Shown: piece by piece, positions 25,725-34,528 of the stretch
How positions within the stretch are numbered: position 1 is the first letter of the stretch
Layout: each line of letters opens with the position of its first letter
Assembly: GCF_013464915.1 (NCBI RefSeq)
Contig: NZ_RAVT01000022.1
Location: 24,480-80,042, forward strand
Origin: Stenotrophomonas maltophilia
Lineage (GTDB): Bacteria; Pseudomonadota; Gammaproteobacteria; Xanthomonadales; Xanthomonadaceae
Reading direction: 5' to 3'
Length of the DNA: 55,563 nucleotides
Translations under genes and position numbers: made by a program
Notes under the pieces: model-generated
Databases searched by the model: none
What the model was told of the DNA's origin: nothing
What the model saw: the letters and a program-made list of their open reading frames with translations, nothing else

Positions 25725-26165
25725 ATGGTCAACCCTCTGGCCCAGGCGCATCGCGGCCTTGGCACCACGCTGTTCAGCCTGTTGAACCCGATACCCTTCG
25801 GCTTCTTCGTCGGCGCACTGATCTTCGACGCGATCTATCTCAACAGCGCCGAGGTGATGTGGGGCAAGGCCGCCGCCTGGCTGATCACCTTCGGCCTGCT
25901 GATCGCCATCATTCCGCGGCTGATCAACCTGTTCACGGTCTGGCGCCGCAACGGCACCGCCACGCGCATCGACCGCATCGACTTCTTCCTCAACCTGGTC
26001 GCAGTGGTGCTGGCGATCTGGAATGCCTTCGTGCACAGCCGCGATGCCTATGCCGTTGCGGTGCCGGGCACGATCCTGTCGGCGCTGACCGTGGCCCTGA
26101 TCGCCCTGGGCCTGATCCTGCTGTCATTGCAGCCGCCGGTGCTGCAGGGAGGCCGTCATGGCTAA
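25725..26165 (+). CDS. DUF2231-family membrane protein
   Basis: The product of about 146 residues has four transmembrane helices (FGFFVGALIFDAIYLN, AAAWLITFGLLIAIIPRLINLF, IDFFLNLVAVVLAIWNAFVHSRD and TVALIALGLILLSL). The FVGALIFDAIYL and Asp/Arg pattern matches DUF2231. Two adjacent ATGs exist; GGAG stands 7 bases before the second. It overlaps the following PQQ-type dehydrogenase gene by 8 bases. In other bacteria DUF2231 proteins accompany PQQ sugar dehydrogenase-like proteins, and may act as membrane electron-transfer partners; this is inference. Confidence 0.8.
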   Translation: MVNPLAQAHRGLGTTLFSLLNPIPFGFFVGALIFDAIYLNSAEVMWGKAAAWLITFGLLIAIIPRLINLFTVWRRNGTATRIDRIDFFLNLVAVVLAIWNAFVHSRDAYAVAVPGTILSALTVALIALGLILLSLQPPVLQGGRHG

Positions 26166-27468
26166 GCACATCCTGCCCACCATCGGCGCCTTGGCGCTGG
26201 CTGTGATGCTGTCGGCCTGTGCCGGCAAGGCCGAATACCATCCCGCCGACCAGTCCGGTGCGCAGCCGCCGCTGCCGGCACCGAAGAACTTCCTGATGCC
26301 GCCGATGCAGGTGCCCACGGGTGTCGGCTGGGCCGAGGGGCAGTCTCCCACCGTGGCCGAAGGCCTGAAGATCGAGCGCATCGCCGCCAACCTGCTGCAT
26401 CCGCGGCGGCTGCTGACCCTGCCCAATGGCGATGTGTTGGTGGTGGAGGGCAATGGCCCCGGCGAAGAACCGGTCACCACGCCCAAGCAGTGGATCGCCG
26501 GCAAGGTGAAGGCGCGCTCGGGCAAGGCCGGCAAGGGCGGCAACCGGGTCACCCTGCTGCGCCACACGCCGGGAACGAACACCTGGACCCAGCACGTCTA
26601 CATCGAAGGCCTGCATTCGCCGTTCGGCATCCAGCTGATCGGCGACACGCTGTACGTGGCCAACACCGGCAACATCGTGCAGTACCACTACGTGCCCGGT
26701 GAAACCCGCATGTCCGACAAGGGCCGCGAGTTCACCGACCTGCCCAGCACCATCAACCACCACTGGACCAAGGAACTGCTGGCCAGCCGCGATGGCCGCA
26801 AGCTGTACGTGGGCGTGGGCTCCAACAGCAACATCACCGAGAACGGCCTGGCGGTCGAGTACCGCCGCGCGGTGGTGCTGGAAGTGGACGTGGCCACGCG
26901 TGGCAGCCGCATCTACGCCTCGGGCATCCGCAATCCGACCGGGCTGGACTGGGAGCCGAGTACCGGGAAGCTGTGGGCGGTGGCGAACGAGCGCGATGAG
27001 ATCGGTGCCGACCTGGTGCCGGACTACCTCACCTCGGTGAAGGAGGATGGCTTCTACGGTTGGCCCTACAGCTACTACGGCCAGCACGTGGACGAGCGCG
27101 TGCAGCCGCAGCGGCCGGACCTGGTGGCCAAGGCGATCGTGCCGGACTATGCCATCGGCTCGCATGTGGCACCGCTGGGCCTGTTGTTCTACACCGGCCA
27201 GGCATTGCCGGCGCAGTACCACGGCGGCGCCTTCATCGGCGAACACGGCAGCTGGGACCGCTCGCCGTTGAGCGGCTACGAAGTGGTCTACGTACCGTTC
27301 AAGGACGGCAAGCCGACCGGGCGGCCGCAGACCGTGGTCAGCGGTTTCGCCTCGAAGGACGAGAAGACCCTGATGGGCGCACCGGTGGGCATGGCGATGG
27401 ATGCCGAGGGCGCACTGCTGGTGGCCGACGACGTGGGCGACGTGGTGTGGCGGGTGTCGGCGAAGTAG
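26158..27468 (+). CDS. Lipoprotein of the sorbosone/PQQ-dependent sugar dehydrogenase family
   Basis: The 436-residue protein has a lipobox (MLSACAG, Cys near 21) and a six-bladed beta-propeller. Propeller features are RRLLTLPNGDVLVVEGN, LYVGVGSNSNITENG, IYASGIRNPTGLDWEPSTGKLWAVANERDEIGADL, GAFIGEHGSWDRSPLSGYEVVYVPF and ALLVADDVGDVVWRVS. These are signatures of the L-sorbosone dehydrogenase-like (GDH-B) group, which oxidises sugars with PQQ in the periplasm. The gene is coupled to DUF2231 by an 8-base overlap. Whether it truly binds PQQ is unproven from sequence. Confidence 0.85.
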   Translation: MAKHILPTIGALALAVMLSACAGKAEYHPADQSGAQPPLPAPKNFLMPPMQVPTGVGWAEGQSPTVAEGLKIERIAANLLHPRRLLTLPNGDVLVVEGNGPGEEPVTTPKQWIAGKVKARSGKAGKGGNRVTLLRHTPGTNTWTQHVYIEGLHSPFGIQLIGDTLYVANTGNIVQYHYVPGETRMSDKGREFTDLPSTINHHWTKELLASRDGRKLYVGVGSNSNITENGLAVEYRRAVVLEVDVATRGSRIYASGIRNPTGLDWEPSTGKLWAVANERDEIGADLVPDYLTSVKEDGFYGWPYSYYGQHVDERVQPQRPDLVAKAIVPDYAIGSHVAPLGLLFYTGQALPAQYHGGAFIGEHGSWDRSPLSGYEVVYVPFKDGKPTGRPQTVVSGFASKDEKTLMGAPVGMAMDAEGALLVADDVGDVVWRVSAK

Positions 27469-27503
27469 CGCTGTAGAGTGGAGCCATGACCCCAGGACAA
27501 CCG

Positions 27504-27676
27504 GTAGAGTCGACTGTCAGTCGACTCACGCGCGCAGCGCGTGCTTCTCGGGGGGGCAGCGGAGAGCAGTCGACTAACAGTCGACTCTACCAGTCGACTC
27601 ACGCGCGCAGCGCGTGCTTCTCGGGGGGCAGCGGAGAGCAGTCGACTAACAGTCGACTCTACCAGTCGACTCTCGC
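27504..27676. repeat. SMAG repeat tandem (72-bp unit, two copies plus partial)
   Basis: GTAGAGTCGACTGTCAGTCGACT begins at 27504. Two tandem units of about 72 bp follow, each with the inverse pair ending AGTCGACTCTACC and an internal GCGCGCAGCGCGTGC hairpin. A third partial copy runs into the end of the ExoD gene, whose stop codon it supplies. Confidence 0.85.
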
Positions 27677-28318
27677 GCGCAGCCCGCTGAACACCGATTC
27701 GGCGGCAAACCCGACGCCACCCAGCAGCACGCCGAAATACACCATCGTGGCCACCACGAACGCGTAGCCCGCTGCTACCGCCGCGCCATCGCGCTGGATG
27801 AAGCCAATGGCGAAGGACATCAGCGCCAGGGCCGGCAGCGTGTTGCTGAAGGGAATCGGCCCGGCCGGCGCCATCAGCAGCAGGGTGGCCACGACCAGCG
27901 CCAGGTTGTTCAGGCGCATCATCTTCTTCGAGCGCACCATCACCGCCAGCCGCATCGGCCGAGACAGCCGCTCCATGCGGTGCACCCACTTCAGCGCACG
28001 GCCCAGGTTGGCCTTCAGCTTGTCGGTGGCGATCTCGCGGCGGGCGAGCTTCTGCGGCACCCATAGCGGGCGGTTGCGCACCCGGCTCAGGCCGATCAGC
28101 AGGATCGAGGCACCAAACACCGTACTCAGCCCGGGAATCGACACCGGAATGATGAAGATGGCCGAGAGCAGGATCACGATCAGCAGCAGGCCTTCATCGC
28201 CCAGCGCACTGAGCAGGGTGCCGATGCTGACCTGTTCGCCGGGCAGCTCGTCGATCATCTGCTCGATCTGCTGGGCCAGGGGTGCGCTGTCATTGGTTTC
28301 GGGGGCACGGTAGGTCAT
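27659..28318 (-). CDS. ExoD-family exopolysaccharide-synthesis membrane protein
   Basis: The 219-residue product starts at 28318 (MTYRAPETND); the frame's upstream extension reads as non-protein. ExoD hallmarks are a helical N-terminus (LAQQIEQMIDELP...VSIGTLLSALGDEGLLLIVILLSAIFIIPVSIPGLSTVFGA), an amphipathic basic middle, and four hydrophobic helices. In Rhizobium ExoD affects exopolysaccharide production; elsewhere its role is unknown. The last residues RARVDW and the TAG stop lie inside a SMAG element. An upstream spacer of 149 bases separates it from the divergent HAD gene. Confidence 0.85.
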   Translation of the reverse strand: MTYRAPETNDSAPLAQQIEQMIDELPGEQVSIGTLLSALGDEGLLLIVILLSAIFIIPVSIPGLSTVFGASILLIGLSRVRNRPLWVPQKLARREIATDKLKANLGRALKWVHRMERLSRPMRLAVMVRSKKMMRLNNLALVVATLLLMAPAGPIPFSNTLPALALMSFAIGFIQRDGAAVAAGYAFVVATMVYFGVLLGGVGFAAESVFSGLRARVDW

Positions 28319-28467
28319 GCGTCGCAAGGTTCTCCAGGGAAGGGCGGTCAGTGGGCCGTCCTGCGGTGGGGGACGCACAGGCTCCCGCAGTATCCCGGCC
28401 AGCGTGGGCAAAGAGGTGAACCGGGCATGAGGGGGTAAACTGGCGTGCCCCGCACGAGTTGAACGCA

Positions 28468-29301
28468 ATGGACATGGGCCGCAGGCAATCGACCATCGAA
28501 CTGGTCGCCATCGACATGGATGGCACCCTGCTGGACCCTACCCACACGCTCACCGCGCGGGCCAAGAAGGCCATCGCGCAGGCGCGCGCGCTGGGTGTGC
28601 ACATCGTGCTGACCAGTGGCCGCCCGGTTCCCGGCCTGGCACCGTTCCTGCACGAGCTGGGCATCACCGGCAACGATGATTACTGCATCGCCTGCAATGG
28701 CGGCCTGGTGCAGCGCATCGGCACGCGCGAAACCGTGGTCGAGTACCCGCTCAGCTTCGACGACTTCCTGTTCTGCGAGCAGGTGGCCCGCGACCTGGGC
28801 GTGCACTTCCAGGCGCTGGACAGCCAGCGCATGTACACGCCCAACCAGGACATCAGCTACTACACCGTGGCCGACTCGCATCTCTCGCGGATGCCGCTGT
28901 CCTACCGTCGCGTGGCCGACATGGACCCGTCCATGTCCTTCATCAAGCTGATGATGATCGACGCGCCCGACGTGCTGGATGCCGCCATCGCACGCCTGCC
29001 CGCCGAGCTGACCGAGCGCTTCGCGGTGCTGAAGAGCGCGCCATTCTTCCTGGAAGTATTCGACCGCCGTGCCGGCAAGGGCCCGAGCCTGCAGACGCTG
29101 GCCGAGCACCTGGGCATCGGCCGCGCCAACGTCATGGCCATCGGCGACCAGGAGAACGACCTGACCATGCTGCAGTACGCCGGTACCAGCGTGGCGATGG
29201 GTAACGCCATCGATGCGGTGAAGTCGGTGGCGCGGTTTGAAACCACCAGCAATGCCGATGACGGCGTGGCGCGCGCGATCGAGCGCCTCGTGCTGCAATG
29301 A
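28468..29301 (+). CDS. Cof-type HAD hydrolase (YidA-like sugar phosphatase)
   Basis: The 277-residue product has motif I DMDGTLLD near residue 17, motif II IVLTSGRP, motif III Lys in ..RRAGKGPSLQTLA and motif IV AIGDQENDLTML, with a C2-type cap (about 90-195). This is the Cof/YidA layout, acting on sugar phosphates such as erythronate-4-phosphate or glucose-1-phosphate. Starts at 28468 and 28474 are both possible; an upstream TTG is less likely. It is transcribed away from ExoD and stands alone. Confidence 0.85.
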   Translation: MDMGRRQSTIELVAIDMDGTLLDPTHTLTARAKKAIAQARALGVHIVLTSGRPVPGLAPFLHELGITGNDDYCIACNGGLVQRIGTRETVVEYPLSFDDFLFCEQVARDLGVHFQALDSQRMYTPNQDISYYTVADSHLSRMPLSYRRVADMDPSMSFIKLMMIDAPDVLDAAIARLPAELTERFAVLKSAPFFLEVFDRRAGKGPSLQTLAEHLGIGRANVMAIGDQENDLTMLQYAGTSVAMGNAIDAVKSVARFETTSNADDGVARAIERLVLQ

Positions 29302-29314
29302 GCCGGAGCGCATC

Positions 29315-29602
29315 ATGAGCTGGACGTTGATGATGTTTGCCCAGTCCTTTGCCAACGAGCGGATGTCGGCGCTGGTTTTCTCCGAGTCCTACATTGAGCT
29401 GTGGAAGATCGAGCGGGATCTTGACGTGCTGGCTTTGGATGACGCAGCGCTTTCAACGTGCCTGTCCAACATCTTCTGTGCTGCCGACATGTATTGCGGC
29501 GAAGAGATGGATCGCCATGCGTATGAGCTTGATGCCGCCCAGCTGCATGCTGCCGTTGTGGCTTTGGTCGATGAGTGGAAGCAGTCCACGACTGCTCGCT
29601 AG
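29315..29602 (+). CDS. Colicin-D-type immunity-like protein (orphan)
   Basis: The 95-residue product starts at an ATG 8 bases after CGGAG and 13 bases after the HAD stop. Its pattern FAQSFANERMSALVFSESYIELW...LSNIFCAADMYCGEEMDRHAYELDAAQLHAAV parallels the self-protective colicin D immunity family (F....S...FSE...LF.AAd.....DR..YEiD...L). Such proteins neutralise tRNase toxins. No toxin gene is adjacent, so it may be an orphan or scavenged immunity gene, or work in another role. Its codon use is less GC-biased than its neighbours, hinting at transfer. Confidence 0.55.
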   Translation: MSWTLMMFAQSFANERMSALVFSESYIELWKIERDLDVLALDDAALSTCLSNIFCAADMYCGEEMDRHAYELDAAQLHAAVVALVDEWKQSTTAR

Positions 29603-29887
29603 CCTGGCTTGGATCTATACCTGCGTATAGCCCATACATCCCCATCGCCATCGGCGCTGTACCACGGCGCGATGGCGAATGCGGCAAACCGATGCAAGAC
29701 TTTCGCACGTCGAAATCACGCCATCGAATCCCACGGCAGATGATCGTCCTCGTCTGCCACTGACCGGCGCGCACCGCGCGGTCATCCCCTCAACGCAATC
29801 GCATCGCCAGCCAGGGCGCCGACACCGGCGCTGCAACGCGCTGGGCGTGTGCCTGCGCCGCTCTCTCCCTGCACCCTGGATCTGCCC

Positions 29888-32206
29888 ATGAACACCCCAC
29901 CCACGACGCGCCTCGCCCTGGCCATCATCACGGCCATCACCGCACCTGCGTACGCCGCCGAGACTCACGACGCAGCACATGACACCCCCACCACCCTGAA
30001 CGCCCTGCAGGTCATCGCCACGCCGCGCGGTGCGGCCGTTGCACCCACCCAGGTGGTCGGTCCCAACCGCTACGTCATCAAGGCCGAAGACCTCGACGCG
30101 ATGGTCACCGGCAACAACGGCCTGGCCATGCTCAAGCAGGTGCCGGGCGCCAGCTACACCGCCACCGATGGGCTGGGCCTGGACATCTCCGCCACCAGCC
30201 TGTTCGTGCGCGGCTTCCGCATGAACGAAATGGGCATCACCTTCGAAGGCGTGCCGCTGAACGACAACGGCTTCCTCTCGCTCACCGGCACCAGCGTGGT
30301 GAACGTGGGCGTGCCCGATGGCATCGGCGCGATCACGGTCAGCCCCGGTGGCGCACCGGTCAGCGTGTTCTCCAGCAGCGTCAACGGCGGCAGTCTGGAA
30401 TACCGCCTGCGCGAGCTGCAGGACACACCCAGCCTGCGGGTGAAGCAGGGCGTGGGCAGCAACAGCACGCTGGTCACCACCGTGTCCGGGCAGAGCGGCC
30501 AGCTGGGTGAGCACGGCCCGAAGGTGCTGGTCGACCTGCAGCGCGTGTCTGCCGACAAGTACCAGGGCGAGGGCACCCAGAACTTCCTGCGCGGCGACCT
30601 GAAGCTGCAGCAGGACGTGGCCTGGGGTGACTTTACCGTGTTCCTGTCCGACAGCAAGGCCAAGGTCTGGGGTTACAACAACATCTCCTTCGACATGATC
30701 CGCAAGCTGGGCTGGAAGGCCGACATCTTCTATCCGGACTACGCCTGGGTCTGGTACGTGGCTTCACCGGAGAACGCAGATAAATCCTGCGGCGCCTATA
30801 CCTGTGGCGAGCTGTCCGAACTGATTCCGTACGACACCGGCCAGATCACCCGCGACCGCGTGTCCTCGATCAACCACCGCTTCCAGATCAGCCCGGCGCT
30901 GAGTGGCAACGTGCAGCTGTACAACGCCAACAGCCACACCCAGGCCACGCTGACCGACCCGACCGTACCGTCACCCAACGGCGCACCGTTCTCCGAACAG
31001 GTGCAGACGCCGCGCGTGAATCGCCTGGGCGGCATGCTCAACCTGCAGTTCGAGACCGGCGCGCACACCTTCACCGCCGGCTTCTGGCAGGAGAAGAGCA
31101 AGGCCGCGGCCAAGACCGAGTGGTACCAGCAGCCGCTGCTGGGCGAGGGCCCACCGCTGAAGGCCACGGGTCCGTTCGATGTGTACGGCCCCGCGTTCCA
31201 GACCGACAATGCATCGAGCTGGGCGACCCGCTCGCGCCAGTTCTATCTGCAGGACGACATCGTGTTGAACGACACGCTGAAGCTGGGTGTCGGCTTCAAG
31301 GCCGTGGACTTCCGCACCAGCGGTGGCGGCCTGGGTGATGCCAAGGACCGGCCGGTAAACGGCACGCTGCGCGCGAAGAGCAACTTCCTGCCGCACGTCT
31401 CGCTGTTCTGGAGCCCGACCGAATCCACCGATGCGTTCATCGACCTGGCCAATACCATGAACGGCTACCGCGTGGCCCAGCGCGGCAACATCGGCTACAC
31501 CGCCTCGGCGTGGACCATCACCGACCAGGACGAGTTCGACCGCGTGGCCGGCACGCTGCGCCCGGAGAAGAACTGGAACCTGACCGTCGGCGCATCGCAT
31601 CGTTTCGACAGGCTGACGATCACCGGCGACGTGTTCTACAACGACATCCGCAACCGCCTGCTGTCGGCCGCCATCGGTACCCAGTTCGCGCAGATCAACA
31701 CCGTGCGGCTGATGCCGAAGATGCACGTGATCGGCGCCGACCTTGGCATCACCGCCGACCTGACCGACCACCTGCAGTTCTACCAGGGCGTGGCCGTGGC
31801 CCGTTCGTACTACGACAGCGATTTCGTGGTGGGTGACACGGTGTACCCGATCAAGGGCAACGCGCAGCCGGGCTACCCGCAGATCTCGCTGGTCAGCGAC
31901 CTGTCCGCCCACTTCGGTGACTGGCGCTTCGGTGCCACCAGCACTTCCTACCTGCGCCAGCCGTTCACCTACGAGAACGACATCCGCGTGCCGACCTTCT
32001 GGCAGGTCAACACCTATGCGGCCTACCGCTTCGGTGCGGACAGCGCCATGCCCGGCCTGGAGCTGCGGCTGGACGTGAGCAACCTGTTCAACCGCCACAA
32101 CATCGGCACCGCCACCATCGCAGGCTCGTCGTTCTCGGGGGATTACCAGACCCTGCAGCGCAGCGCGCCCCGGCAATTGATGTTCAGTACCTCGATGGCG
32201 TTCTGA
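29888..32206 (+). CDS. TonB-dependent outer-membrane receptor
   Basis: The 772-residue protein has a signal peptide (LALAIITAITAPAYAAE), a TonB-box-like NALQVIATPRG near residue 38, a plug (about 55-170) with TSLFVRGFRMNEMGITFEGVPLND and the plug end SVNGGSLEYRLRELQD, and a beta-barrel ending LMFSTSMAF with terminal Phe. A Cys pair in DKSCGAYTCGEL probably closes an extracellular loop. It differs strongly from the receptor at 10310. The gene has no transporter partner here. The 285-base upstream gap shows no Fur box I could recognise. Ligand unknown. Confidence 0.85.
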   Translation: MNTPPTTRLALAIITAITAPAYAAETHDAAHDTPTTLNALQVIATPRGAAVAPTQVVGPNRYVIKAEDLDAMVTGNNGLAMLKQVPGASYTATDGLGLDISATSLFVRGFRMNEMGITFEGVPLNDNGFLSLTGTSVVNVGVPDGIGAITVSPGGAPVSVFSSSVNGGSLEYRLRELQDTPSLRVKQGVGSNSTLVTTVSGQSGQLGEHGPKVLVDLQRVSADKYQGEGTQNFLRGDLKLQQDVAWGDFTVFLSDSKAKVWGYNNISFDMIRKLGWKADIFYPDYAWVWYVASPENADKSCGAYTCGELSELIPYDTGQITRDRVSSINHRFQISPALSGNVQLYNANSHTQATLTDPTVPSPNGAPFSEQVQTPRVNRLGGMLNLQFETGAHTFTAGFWQEKSKAAAKTEWYQQPLLGEGPPLKATGPFDVYGPAFQTDNASSWATRSRQFYLQDDIVLNDTLKLGVGFKAVDFRTSGGGLGDAKDRPVNGTLRAKSNFLPHVSLFWSPTESTDAFIDLANTMNGYRVAQRGNIGYTASAWTITDQDEFDRVAGTLRPEKNWNLTVGASHRFDRLTITGDVFYNDIRNRLLSAAIGTQFAQINTVRLMPKMHVIGADLGITADLTDHLQFYQGVAVARSYYDSDFVVGDTVYPIKGNAQPGYPQISLVSDLSAHFGDWRFGATSTSYLRQPFTYENDIRVPTFWQVNTYAAYRFGADSAMPGLELRLDVSNLFNRHNIGTATIAGSSFSGDYQTLQRSAPRQLMFSTSMAF

Positions 32207-32219
32207 GGCAAGTAGTGGC

Positions 32220-32314
32220 GGGGTCAGAGCCCTTTGCTGCGCAAAGGGATCCGACCCCGCAGCCATCCCGTGATCGGGGTCAGATCCCTTTGCGCAGCAA
32301 AGGGCTCTGACCCC
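32220..32314. repeat. 31-bp perfect inverted repeat after the TonB receptor gene
   Basis: The left arm, starting GGGTCAGAGCCCTTTGC (32221-32251), pairs perfectly with 32283-32313. Each arm is itself built around CCCTTTGC...GCAAAGGG. The stems total 31 bp with a 31-base loop. The GGGGTCAGATCC word also occurs at the window's right edge (55541), so this is a dispersed repeat family distinct from SMAG. It may also act as a terminator for the receptor gene. Confidence 0.75.
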
Positions 32315-32408
32315 CAAAACCCGCCTACAAACCTGCCTTGCGCAATCAACAGGGATTTTCTGGCGGCGACGCAAGGTTCCCACAATGTTGCTGGGTCATC
32401 CTGTAGGC

Positions 32409-32771
32409 ATGGCTCAGTACAACCCGCGATCACCGTTGTTCGACATCCGGGGCCCAGGATGGCCCCGGCAGGCGCCGTCCGTGACGCCTGTGATCGACCT
32501 GCAGGCCGAGTACCAGTTCTGGCACGTGTACGAGCGCGTGGTCCGTCCGTTGCCCGGCGGGGGGCTGCGGCTGGCCTGGCTGGTGTGCCAGAAGGTGTAC
32601 CGGGACCGGTGGCAGCACCCGCACGACAGCGACGAGGCGGCGTTGTCGCGGGTGCTGTTTGGCGGGAACATGACGGCTGACCGGGCGTCGGAGCTGGCGG
32701 AGCTGCACGCGCTGGTCAGCCGTCGGGTGGCGTTGCTGGCGAGACGTGGGCGGGTGGATTCCGCGGCGTGA
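32409..32771 (+). CDS. Hypothetical 120-residue protein
   Basis: The chosen start (MAQYNPRSPLFDIRGPGW) lies 24 bases inside a longer frame. The product is 120 residues, with an Arg/Trp-rich middle (YQFWHVYERVVRPLPGGGLRLAWLVCQKVYRDRW) and a helical C-terminus. There is no signal peptide and no motif I recognise. It is bounded by repeats on both sides, which leave it as an isolated gene; the ribosome site is weak. Confidence 0.5.
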   Translation: MAQYNPRSPLFDIRGPGWPRQAPSVTPVIDLQAEYQFWHVYERVVRPLPGGGLRLAWLVCQKVYRDRWQHPHDSDEAALSRVLFGGNMTADRASELAELHALVSRRVALLARRGRVDSAA

Positions 32772-32805
32772 TGCGCGGGGATGACCCTGGCGTCGCCCGG
32801 CGGCC

Positions 32806-32915
32806 ATGACCTGCTCTGGCATTGACCCATCCGCTGCCGTGACCTGCTCTGGCATTGACCCATCCGCTGCCGTGACCTGCTCTGGCATTGACCTATCCGC
32901 TGCCGTGACCTGCTC
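32806..32915. repeat. 33-bp tandem repeat, three copies and a partial
   Basis: Units start at 32806, 32839 and 32872 with a fourth partial at 32905. They match apart from one or two substitutions (first base A/G; CCC/CCT). The unit has no inner symmetry. A codon-length period of 33 keeps reading frames open, giving a repeated MPEQVTAADGS peptide on the minus strand, but no ribosome site supports it. The array ends directly at a SMAG pair. Confidence 0.85.
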
Positions 32916-32918
32916 TTG

Positions 32919-33004
32919 GTAGAGTCGACTGTTAGTCGACTGCTCTACTCATCGGCTCCGCAGAAATCCGCGCTTCGCGCGAGTCGACTAACAGTCGACT
33001 CTAC
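32919..33004. repeat. SMAG inverted pair
   Basis: GTAGAGTCGACTG at 32919 and its inverse ending AGTCGACTCTAC at 33004 are joined by a spacer of about 45 bases. The pair lies between the 33-bp array and the end of comM. Confidence 0.85.
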
Positions 33005-33028
33005 CAACGTCCTCTCCAGCTGGTGCTG

Positions 33029-34528
33029 CTAAGGCTTTCCCCGGTCCAGCTGCCGATAGCCAATCGCCTCAGCCAGATGCGCCGTCTGGATCACCTCGCA
33101 ACCGGCCAGATCCGCAATCGTGCGCGCCACCCGCAGAATCCGGTGCATCGCCCGCGCAGAAAGCTGCAGGCGCTCAATCGCCTGCTCCAGCAGATCCTGA
33201 TCGGCCTCGCTCAGTTTCGTGCAGGCACGCAGCGCCGCTGGTGGCAGATGTGCATTCAGCCCGCCACGCGCCTGCTGCCGGGCGTGGGCGGCTTCCACCC
33301 GTGCACGTACCGCAGCACTGGGCTCACCCAGCGGCGTGCTTTCTCGCAGCTCCACCGCGTCCATCCGCGTTACGCCGATATGCAGGTCGATGCGGTCCAG
33401 CAACGGGCCGGACACCCGCGCGCGATAGCGGTTGATACGTTCGTCACTGCACAGGCAGCGGTTGCTGCGGTCACCGGCCCAGCCACACGGGCAGGGATTC
33501 ATCGCCGCCACCAGCTGGAAGCGCGCCGGATACTGCACGCTGCGCGCCGCGCGGGCGATGCGGATGTGGCCGGATTCCAGCGGCTCGCGCAGGGTCTCCA
33601 ACGCACTTCGATTCCACTCCGGGAGCTCGTCCAGGAACAGCACGCCATGATGGGCCAGCGAGATTTCGCCGGGGCAGGGCGGATTGCCGCCACCCACCAG
33701 CGCCGCCGCGCTCGCACTGTGGTGCGGTGCCCGGAAGGGACGCTGCCGCCAGCGGCGCGGGTCCAGCCCCTCACCGCTCACGGAGGCAATCGCGGCCAGC
33801 TGCAACGCCTCGGCTTCCTCGGTATCCGGCAGCAGGCTGGGCAGGCGCGAAGCCAATAGCGTCTTGCCGCAGCCAGGGCTACCGATCAGCAATAGATGGT
33901 GCCCACCCGCTGCGGCGACCTCCAATGCACGCCGTGCATGCGCCTGCCCGCGCACGTCGGCCAGATCCGGCAGTGGCAATGGCGTTGTGTCCACACGCTC
34001 TACTGGCGGCAGCAGGCGTGGGTTCCCCAACCCAGCGCAGCACTCCAGCAACGTTCGCGCTACCCGCACATCAGCGTGCTCGGCCAACGCAGCCTCGGCG
34101 GCATTGCCCGGCGGCACCACCAGGATGCGCCCGGCGTCGGCCGCCGCAATCGCCGCCGGCAGCGCGCCGGCCACCGGGCGCAGTTCACCGGTCAGGCCAA
34201 GCTCGCCCAGGAACTCGTACTGCAGCAGCGACTGCGGATCGACCTGGCCGCTGGCCGCCAGAATGCCCAGTGCGATCGCCAGGTCGTAACGCCCACCTTC
34301 TTTGGGCAGGTCGGCGGGCGCGAGGTTCAGGGTGATGCGCCGCTGCGGGAAGTCGAAGCGCGCGCAGAGCAGGGCGGCACGCACGCGCTCGCGGGACTCG
34401 CGCACGCTGGCTTCGGCCAAGCCCACGATCTGGGTGACAGGTAGGCCGCCAGAAAGATGCACTTCCACCCGCACCAGCGGGGCATCGACCCCGGCGCGGG
34501 CACGGCTGTGGACCAGCGCCAGGCTCAT
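33029..34528 (-). CDS. comM: ComM/YifB-type AAA+ ATPase (Mg-chelatase-like) for DNA transformation
   Basis: This 499-residue protein has the N-terminal Lon-protease-like domain (RITLNLAPADLPKEGGRYDLAIALGIL), then Walker A GSPGCGKT at 216-223, Walker B GVLFLDELPEW and the C-terminal lid with a zinc-type CPCGWAGDRSNRCLC cluster. ComM is a hexameric branch-migration helicase that integrates DNA during natural transformation. Length is normal (about 500-510). In Pseudomonas-like gene orders comM lies next to ubiK and glnK; here these are about 5 kb away across an inserted stretch. Confidence 0.93.
   Translation of the reverse strand: MSLALVHSRARAGVDAPLVRVEVHLSGGLPVTQIVGLAEASVRESRERVRAALLCARFDFPQRRITLNLAPADLPKEGGRYDLAIALGILAASGQVDPQSLLQYEFLGELGLTGELRPVAGALPAAIAAADAGRILVVPPGNAAEAALAEHADVRVARTLLECCAGLGNPRLLPPVERVDTTPLPLPDLADVRGQAHARRALEVAAAGGHHLLLIGSPGCGKTLLASRLPSLLPDTEEAEALQLAAIASVSGEGLDPRRWRQRPFRAPHHSASAAALVGGGNPPCPGEISLAHHGVLFLDELPEWNRSALETLREPLESGHIRIARAARSVQYPARFQLVAAMNPCPCGWAGDRSNRCLCSDERINRYRARVSGPLLDRIDLHIGVTRMDAVELRESTPLGEPSAAVRARVEAAHARQQARGGLNAHLPPAALRACTKLSEADQDLLEQAIERLQLSARAMHRILRVARTIADLAGCEVIQTAHLAEAIGYRQLDRGKP

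Noticed and set aside
27486-27767. A 93-residue plus-strand frame in the SMAG array
   Set aside because: Its peptide is just translation of the tandem repeats, and it overlaps the exoD end on the other strand.
32806-32915. The 33-bp tandem repeat as a CRISPR array
   Set aside because: Units abut with no spacers, and no cas genes are present.
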